The translations under genes and the position numbers were made by a program. A stretch of 64,000 bases of DNA from Aradus depressus (taxonomy: Eukaryota; Arthropoda; Insecta; Hemiptera; Aradidae): positions 48,191,213 through 48,255,212 of the forward strand of contig OY759215.1 of the NCBI GenBank assembly GCA_963662175.1, given 5' to 3'. This document shows positions 56,741 through 64,000 of this stretch, one piece after another. The notes beneath the pieces were generated by a model, which was not told the origin of the DNA, did no database searches, and was given only the letters and a program-made list of their open reading frames with translations. Each line of letters starts with the position of its first letter. Within the stretch, counting starts at the first letter, position 1.

Positions 56741-57505
56741 GTTTTTCGGTTTTAGAACAATGAAAAATACAAATGTTTTTCAGTCATCAAACATAAATCC
56801 GATTCACCTAGTTGCCTATTATTCTGGTTCACTGTAATCGTTCTCTCAATGTTCTCTTCCCTTTTCGAATAATTTGACATCTCAAAAACACTACTTTTTC
56901 GAATAGTTCCGTTCTTGTTGTTGATTAAACGAAAATTGAACTTAAATGACACTAACTTGTAGCTCACGCCATTTGGACATCACATTAATCAGTAGGGTTG
57001 TTGATACAACTACTAGTTACGTATTCAATTCATGAAAGTAATATTTTATATCTAAAGAGAACAACAATATTAAAATGCTACGTATCCTACTACTTTTATG
57101 AATATTTTTACGGTTTACAATCTAGTTTCCTGCATTGAGCTATAATTTAGCTGAATGGCCTCATTTAATGAGCCTATTAAAGCTTTTTAGCCTTATCTAT
57201 TGAGGTAAGCATAGTGTTATTTGAACACATGCATTGTATGGGCTGGTGGCTTGTTGTGTTCTCCCGCCTCGGCTAATGTCAGACCGCAGACCAGATGGAC
57301 GCTCAATTTCTTGGGTTCAGTCTGACACAACTATGTATCAACTGACCACCCACCTCTTTAACTTGCCTCTTGAGAATTCAATAAAAGTGTGAGAAACTTG
57401 AACCCATGGCTCATCACCATTGAAACATTCGCATAGAAGTTATGCCCCTCTAAAGTTCCAACATACATACCTACTTATCCATTTTTTTTTTTTTTTTTAA
57501 TTTTG
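56741..57505. other. Intronic sequence, unassigned
   Basis: No recognised feature. Poly-T at 57483-57499. Confidence 0.3.
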
Positions 57506-57860
57506 AAATTACTTAGCGATCTCAGAAATTTCATTTTAAGAGGTTGTCCACTCCCCCCCCCCCCCCCCCCCCCCCCCCCAATTTCCATATTACTAACTTC
57601 CTACAAAGTATACATGAATAAATCGACACGAAATTTTTCAGAACTCTATAAAGACAAACCTATTGATTTTCAGTCAAATCAGTCACTGGGAAGGGGGGGG
57701 GGGGGGGGGGGGGGGGGGGTTCAACACAAACATCTCAACAACTATGACTTTAGTGAATTGATCGATATGAAATTTTATTTGAATTCAAAACCCCATAAAA
57801 ACTAAAGCTATCAATTTTCGGCTAAAGGAAACTGGGGAACCACAGAGGAATAAAGGGTAT
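57506..57860 (+). repeat. Rep-B copy with expanded C and G runs
   Basis: cagaaatttcattttaagag, a run of about 28 C near 57551, tgaataaatcgacacgaaat, cagtcactgggaag, a run of about 28 G near 57693, then ttgatcgatatgaaatttta. The runs sit where other copies have short G tracts. Confidence 0.7.
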
Positions 57861-58165
57861 TGATATATAAACTTTATTTTTTCTGAAAATGTTTGAAGAA
57901 ACATAAAGTGGCAAAGATGAAAGAGGCTTATACAAGAGAGGAGCTAAAATATTGAAAATCTTAAAAAAATATTTAAATATATTTTGCTATGTAAAAAACT
58001 TTTATTGGAGTCAATAGCCCCAGATTGGTGGAATGGAAGCTGCTTTTTGATGTTTCGTAACTTGCAAGTTTGGTCGTTAAAATAATAAAAACGAAACTTC
58101 ATATACGTCAGCAGTACAGTTACATTACTTGATGAAAACTACGTCGAATTCGCTAATTAATTTTA
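57861..58165. other. Intronic sequence, unassigned
   Basis: No recognised feature. Confidence 0.3.
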
Positions 58166-58167
58166 AA

Positions 58168-58228
58168 CATGCTAGCCTATTGAGCTCAAAATTGCGGGTT
58201 CGAATCCCACCCGAGGCCCTACTCTTTT
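58168..58228 (+). mobile_element. SINE head fragment
   Basis: catgctagcctattgagctc, aaaattgcgggttcgaatcc and cacccgaggccc: the B box is intact, the A box and body are absent. Confidence 0.7.
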
Positions 58229-58789
58229 TGTATTCTCTTTAGATTTAACTCCTGCACAGAAATCTAAGAGATCAAGGTTCAAACATTTCTTGATTTGACG
58301 TGTTAGTCATTAAGGGTGAGAGGGGTGGAATTGAGACTAAGCCGTCCCTTACATAGCGCCCTGGTTTCTCTCAAAGAGGATTGCTGTAAAAGAACACAAA
58401 ATAAGGGATGTTGAAAAATGATACGTCTAAAAAACTCATCTCGTTTATGGGTTCATGGAGGGAGAATTGTCTTCAACTGGGGAAAGAGAAGGAAGAAGAA
58501 AAAATATTGGATTTACGACACAACACACATTAAATCACTTCACAGTTTCAAAATTTACATTCGTTAACGTTGTTAATTTGAAATCAAGACTCTTCATAAT
58601 GTTTCTTCTTCGAAACAGTTTATTTTATTCCTCTTAATATTTTTATACTCTTGCCTGAAGTATATTTTCTATTTTGAACATACAAGCACATGTAACTCAA
58701 AAACTCATTTAAATTTAAAAAAAAATTAAAGTTGGTGAATCATCGAGTACAGATATTAAATTTAAAAAAAAACTTTTTTTAAAATTATT
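58229..58789. other. Intronic sequence, unassigned
   Basis: A Rep-B terminal crumb (gttggtgaatcatcgagtac) lies at 58732-58751. The rest is not recognised. Confidence 0.35.
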
Positions 58790-59460
58790 GTCTATTCCAC
58801 CATCAGTTCGGCTTTCGCTCACAATACTTGACAGCACACCAGTTACACACACAATGTTGCGAATTTCATATTGTATGCATGTTTGTTGATATAAGTCAGG
58901 CTTTTGACCGAGTATGCCATGCGGGACTTTTTTACAAACTGAGGTCATTGCATCCGCAAACATATTATTTCACAGGTTGCAAAAGTGTAATCTCACTTCT
59001 CACAGATATTGTTATTATGCGCTAATCGGCTTTTCAGGTTACCCTCATCAACAGGCAGTCTGATAAAACTTCCTCCAAAACATAACAAAATGACCCTTAA
59101 CACAAAAAAGTAAATGCTACACATTCCTCATACTAAACCTCTCTGGATATCCGACTCGCAACTTTAAAGTTTGCCTAAAACGTCTAATCTGAAACGTATT
59201 CAGGTTTTTCTGTCAAAGACATTCAGACGCATTTCACGACTCTACGTAAGCAACAGAACACTCCACAATAACCTCATGATAGACATAATTCAAGACCTTT
59301 ACAGACGTTTCCATAGCAAATTGCATCCACACACAAATCTATATATCCACACACTTTCTTCACCACACTTGCCACACAATCCTCCCAGGATTGAAGAGGA
59401 GATTGAACCATGACTTGCTATAATCCCAAATTGCAACCACCCACTTTTTGAAACTTAACC
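58790..59460 (+). pseudogene. Jockey-type LINE reverse transcriptase relic
   Basis: HHQFGFRSQYLTAHQLHT and VCMFVDISQAFDRVCHAG, then LFYKLRSLHPQTYYF (RT motif with catalytic Asp; Trp replaced by Cys), a deletion, then LKRIQVFLSKTFRRISRLY, VSNRTLHNNL and LHPHTN, ending RIEEEIEP. The order fits the RT fingers and the C-terminal end, with the palm including the second catalytic motif lost. Confidence 0.75.
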
Positions 59461-59639
59461 ATTATAATAACTTACTCATCGTTTTTAAATGTCGCCAGGC
59501 CTCAGGAGGTGCTACCGCTGTATGGCCTTTCCCTTTCTCAGCCCTCTAAAAGCGTAGTGAACGTTTTTCTGATCTCTTCCTTTATACTTTACAGCTTATG
59601 CTGGTGGAAATATATATGATATACTGAACTCCTTTTGGG
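59461..59639. other. Probable LINE 3' flank
   Basis: gtcgccaggcctcaggaggt to gcggtagc-like text follows the RT relic. No further feature. Confidence 0.3.
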
Positions 59640-59810
59640 ATTCTTGATCAACATAATTATAAAATTTCATGACAAAATTAAAATCTATCGGGAGTTATCC
59701 TGTCCACGGGCATTTTTTTTTTTTTTTTTGGTTCAGGGAAACCAGGTATTTTAGTGATGCCACGAGCTTTTGACCGATTACATAACATTTCCTATACTAC
59801 ATATGGCTGA
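59640..59810 (-). repeat. Rep-B 5' end, minus strand
   Basis: atcgggagttatcctgtcca, gcttttgaccgattacataa and catttcctatactacatatg. Confidence 0.65.
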
Positions 59811-61436
59811 CTAAGATCCTGGCTACCATGAATATGTGTACTAACAATATTTTTACCAGCATATAGGAAGAGACAGAAAAAAGTTATCTGCTCTATGAGA
59901 GGGCTGAGAAAAGGAGAACATTTAAAATGTTAAAAGCAGATGTTCCATCGACCAGCGCTGAAGAACCTGTTATCTTTGAATTTGAAGAGAAAACAACCAA
60001 TTTTTTATCACAACTTTGTATGTATATTGATGAAAATAAATTTGAATTTTCAAATGTGTTTGAGGAAAATAGTAACAGTGTATTAGTTCAACGTCTCATA
60101 AGAAGGAATGAATTTCAGAAAACACATCATTGACTTGTTTGGGGTTTAATATTTTTCAGTAAATTAAGACGGAAAATCAGATGATAGATTTGACTAACAC
60201 TTCGTCTTTAACTTATTGTTAAGATTTTTGTCTCAAAACATCTCCAGATCATTAAATAATATAAATCTATTATTCTCATTTCTTATGTAAACGAAGTAAG
60301 CATTGCCATTTTTAGCATTGTCTATCATGTTTAATGTCAATCAATGTACCATATTAAGTGTTTAGAAATACTAGGTTAAAAGAAAACAACGTATAAACTC
60401 ATATTTGGCCAGATAAAAATTCAGTTCAGGTTTTTTTAAATCAAAAAGGCCATGAAAACTGTCGCTGACCATTGCGTATTTAGTAGAGAATAAGTATTTC
60501 TACTCAGTATTAGGGTTGACATCAATTTATTCCGAATTTTTACCAAATTTTGTTACTATGATGTAACGTCGTAATTGGAAAAATTATAAAAAAAAAAAGG
60601 AATATAAGAAGAGTTTTCCCACCACAGGTTATAACTGTTGCAGACTGAACCCCTGTATATTCCCGTTAAGTAACAATGACCCCTAATTTAGGATTCTACC
60701 CGTAAAAACTCCATTAAAAAATTAACTGTAGATCCTCGTTTTTCACTTTTTCTACTACTGTGATCTTATTATGATGAGGATATTATTTTCTTAAATTTAC
60801 AACCATATCATCTATATTCCATTAAGTGCATAGAGGCGTGCAGAAGACGGTATCGCATACAGCAATAATGCCTTAGATTCAGAATTTGTTAAAGTAAAGT
60901 TGACTGTAATTTTTATTTCTCTTCGGAAATGGAGACCAGCAGTCGGTATAATTAATGAAAGGTAGTCGTGTTTACATTCTAAAATGGGCCCGTTAGTGGG
61001 GAGCTCAATTTTAAGACGTTTATTCCTATTACAATGTATCTTATGCTCCCTCAAATTTTCATCCCTTACTGGCCATGAAAATGTTTTGGGCATCGTTTGC
61101 AAATAAAAACTCTGTTTTTTCTCTTAGTGATTTGATCACGCATTGCATGAAGACCATCCATTCTTCATCTTCCCTTCCTCCACCTCAACATTCAGTATTT
61201 TGAAAGCTAAATGTAGATAATCCGTTAAATGTAATTCTCTCGTATTCATTCGTAATTTGTGCTCGGTAACGTATTCGTATTTGTCTCGTCGAAATAGGGT
61301 TATGACCAAATGTCCTTCCCATTAGATTTTGTTCGCCACATAGCATATACTTTAAGTTGTCCCATTTCTGAAATACCCTGCAATTTTCTGAATACACACT
61401 TTTTTACATTACAACCATTTTTACATGATTAGTTAG
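59811..61436. other. Intronic sequence, unassigned
   Basis: Open frames at 59927-60133 (plus), 60812-61102 and 61185-61397 (minus) have no recognised domain. The pair at 60812-61397 might be one degraded unknown coding relic. Confidence 0.3.
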
Positions 61437-61608
61437 CCACTCATGCCCGGGCTTTAACTACGAGGTCATATCGCCTACTACCAAAACGCTCAGTCGTCGC
61501 TCTGTTGGATATGAGCCCTACTCTACTGTGGGCATCCTTTATTTTACCTACTCAGATTTCGTTACTTAGGGTCTTGTACGAGTACCTGACCCGTAAGCTC
61601 GGTACTAT
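61437..61608 (-). mobile_element. SINE 3' half, minus strand
   Basis: ctcatgcccgggctttaact, acgaggtcatatcgcctact, ggatatgagccctactctac and gtacgagtacctgacccgta. The hairpin ccagag/ctctgg is broken in this copy. Confidence 0.8.
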
Positions 61609-62257
61609 TTACATGGTGATCGAAATAAAGTAAAACTATCTTGTATCCTTTTCGCCTTCACTTGACGTTTTTATGTTTCAGCTTGATTGAGACGTTTTCG
61701 AATTTTTTATATTAGATATGTGTAATTCCTTTTTTTCTAATATTTGAGTACTTAAGCAATATAAAGAAATTACACACACTCTCTATCATGTATATTTAAT
61801 TAAATTGCATAAATGTTTCTGTATATTGCCCCAAAATAATGGTAACTTATTTTTAGGAATACACATCTTATTATTGTAAAGAGATGTAACTCCCACTTCT
61901 AAAAATTATTCTTTACACGATAATGCACTTATGTGCTCCATAATGAGTTTTTTTTTCTTCTGCTCTACCTAAGCAGGTGTTGCTAAACACAAGAATTCAT
62001 ACACTCTCTCTTCACCTCATTCGCTAACCATATTAAAGAAATGCGCCAATGGCCAGAAAAGAAGACGCGCTTATTTAGAAAAAATATAATAAAAAATATG
62101 TTTGTTTTTTTAAACCACCTTTGTCTATTACCTATAATTATAATTTTAATTTACAGTAATATTATATTTTGCAATATTATTATATTCACAAACAGACAAC
62201 AGACACCTAATAGAGAAAATTTTAGTAAAAACCCATTTCTACGTCTTTAAAACTGAC
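61609..62257. other. Intron flank, AT-rich
   Basis: No recognised feature up to the donor of the 62258-62392 candidate exon. Confidence 0.35.
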
Positions 62258-62392
62258 CTGAGTGATAAGGCTGGTCGGCGGGTTGGTAGAAGACTGGCTT
62301 GAAGGCGCTCTGAATGGTTGAGAGGGCGCAGTCGCGCAACTCATGGGCTGGTTGAAGAAATGTCTTGAATGATGTGTTTGTCCAAAGAAACC
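62258..62392 (-). CDS. Candidate first visible synaptotagmin exon (5' UTR or N-terminal coding)
   Basis: A 135-nt GC-rich block with acceptor acctgtag and donor CAG|gtcagt on the minus strand. In the frame compatible with the next block it encodes about 45 residues, including LQPAHELRDCAL and QPADQPYHS. There is no signal peptide and no recognised domain. A second frame is also fully open, so this may be untranslated leader. Its inclusion rests on splice sites, composition and phase fit, not homology. Confidence 0.42.
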
Positions 62393-63194
62393 CTACAGGT
62401 TATCAACCTTTCACATAGCCTTAAAATACTTACTTTTCCTTATTAACAGATAACTGGTAATATATAAGGCTTTTATATTAAGGAAGTATATACATGTGAG
62501 CCAGCATCCCAAAATGTATATTTCTTTTAATTTGATAAAGTAGTATTAAGAAAATGAAAATAAAATTTTGAATTAATAATGATCGTCACTTCGTTATATT
62601 CCTACTTAACATTTGAGTGGAGCGAGACCGGAAATGTCCGGCTTGAGAGATTTCTCCCAGAAATTGCATGAACCCACACATTCGCGAAAGTGTCTTCGAG
62701 AGTTTTAAAACAGTATTTCTGTTTACAAACGTTTAAAATTCCAACTCATCAAAAATAAAACAACTAAGAAATTGTATATCTTATTAGTATTGATGTAATA
62801 AATATAGAGAATTATGTTGAAAACACCACCAATCCTAGGGGAAAAAAATGTTTATGAAGAATTCCTCTTATTTGGGAAGTTGTAAATTAAGTTTTTATAT
62901 GAATAAACGGTTAAAATTGTCATTCCTTTAGTGAGATTTTGCTATTTTTTATAATTAGGTTGAGCCATCGCCAGCCTTTTGAATTTCCTCTTTTCTTATC
63001 TCGCTGTCTGTCCGTGGCGAAGTTGCGCATCTCAACCTTGGACTTGCCTCTTTGCTGTTCGAATCTCTTTATGTAGTCCAGATACTTTCTGAATTTATTC
63101 CACTGAACAGTAAAGTGAATAACTTTTTTTAATACCAATTTTTTTTTTTTAACTAAATAATTTACTTTGCAGTGTCCATTTCTAAATCTAAAAA
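62393..63194. other. Intronic or 5' flanking sequence
   Basis: A 72-codon minus-strand frame at 62920-63138 rich in Lys and Arg has no recognised domain. Confidence 0.3.
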
Positions 63195-63410
63195 AGAAAA
63201 GAATGTCGTTGCTGAATCACTGGGCATGTAATTTCCCATATTGAATTATATCTAAGATTCCGCTCTTTACCTAAAACTTCCTTTTCCTTTGCCCGATTTA
63301 GCTGAAAACAATAAGAGATGTACTTCTGATTTCAAATACAAACTTTCCTGGATATAAGTTTCATTTTAACGTGAATTATTTCGTCCATGGACACAAGACA
63401 GACCTAGAGA
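63195..63410 (-). repeat. Rep-B copy, diverged, minus strand
   Basis: aatgtcgttgctgaatcact, aattccgctctttaccta-like block, ctttgcccgatttagctgaa and tttcgtccatggacacaaga. Confidence 0.6.
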
Positions 63411-63570
63411 AGACCTCTATTGCCACTGCTAGTCAGTACGGGCAATCTTTGTACCCCCTCTTATCATCCTACGTGGCAACATTGCACTCCAGGATATTGA
63501 AGCTCCACCAGTATATATCCCTCTTCGCTCTATCCTAACCAAATATATATATATATATAGATAGTTATTA

Positions 63571-63897
63571 TGACTCATGCCCGGGCTTTAACTACGAGGT
63601 CATATCGCCTACTACCAGAGCGCTCTTTCGTCATTCTGGTGGACATGAGCCCGACTCTACTGTGGGAGTTCTAAATGTTTCCAATTCTAAATTTCAATTC
63701 AGCTAGAGTAAAGGTCTTTAACGAGTAGGTACCTGACATCGTACAGACTCGGGACCATTGCTTAACGTCCCATTCAAAGGACGCCGCGCTCAATGTTTTT
63801 ACCTTCCAGAGGAAAAAACTAAGGGCTTTGGACGGATTTCAACCCCGCGATCTTGAGCTCAGAAAGCAAGCACGCATACCACTGAGCTACCGGCGCC
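63571..63897 (-). mobile_element. SINE, full length, minus strand
   Basis: 3' module tgactcatgcccgggcttta to ggtggacatgagcccgactc, middle accattgcttaacgtcccat, head gatcttgagctcagaaagca and ccactgagctaccggcgcc. The A box is intact; the B box is damaged (ggatttcaaccccg). Confidence 0.92.
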
Positions 63898-63912
63898 CTC
63901 TCTCTCTCCCTT

Positions 63913-63945
<33 letters not shown>

Positions 63946-63950
63946 TAATA
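63898..63950. repeat. CT then TA microsatellite
   Basis: tctctctccctttctctctc followed by an alternating TA run, abutting the SINE head. Confidence 0.9.
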
Positions 63951-64000
63951 TTGATAGGAAATGTCCATGGGCTGAACGTACGGCTGTTATTGGTATGAAA

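Overview
The window looks like one AT-rich stretch of an insect nuclear genome. It has long introns, GT-AG splice sites, tRNA-derived SINEs, degraded LINEs and many foldback or MITE elements, and no operon-like or bacterial features. The repeat mixture fits a hemipteran such as a planthopper, but that is a guess from general knowledge and not a match I could run.

The only host gene I can support lies on the minus strand and spans nearly the whole window. It is a synaptotagmin-family gene. Three exons are well supported: 45563-45720 (initiator Met, single transmembrane helix, basic stop-transfer), 10053-10265 (linker and first strands of the C2A domain) and 1867-1960 (next part of C2A). Their splice phases join without a break. 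Two further exon-like blocks at 52954-53036 and 62258-62392 are compatible upstream exons (5' UTR or extra N-terminal coding). The rest of C2A and all of C2B must lie beyond the left edge. The introns are about 8.1, 35.3, 7.2 and 9.2 kb.

Almost everything else is intronic repeat. (1) A SINE family of about 325 bp has a tRNA-like head (A and B boxes) and a conserved structured 3' module; at least 14 copies or pieces are present, one inserted 24 bp from a splice acceptor of the synaptotagmin gene. (2) LINE coding remnants: gag-like ORF1 at 12.3-13.0 kb; reverse transcriptase pieces at 24.2-24.7, 50.2-51.1 and 58.8-59.5 kb; C-terminal pieces at 2.1 and 32.6 kb. (3) DNA transposons: a Tc1/mariner-like element with about 195-bp inverted repeats and a transposase cut at its first catalytic Asp (34615-35554), a pogo/Tigger-like element keeping only its helix-turn-helix (40135-40910), a related MITE (31067-31740) and a Harbinger-like element (15881-16504). 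(4) A hairpin-ended repeat family, called Rep-B here, with about 20 copies, twice arranged head to head. (5) Large foldbacks at 4.6, 13.4, 19.0, 30.8, 32.2, 44.0 and 47.7 kb. (6) An element at 25.63-27.60 kb containing a minisatellite and a 128-bp tandem array, with a related minisatellite at 56.35-56.74 kb.

The most interesting non-gene signal is a short motif in several otherwise unrelated repeats: CTGANGA, one extra base, a hairpin whose stem differs between families but stays paired, then GAAA. It resembles a hammerhead ribozyme core without being canonical. Family names Rep-B to Rep-F are labels for this report only.
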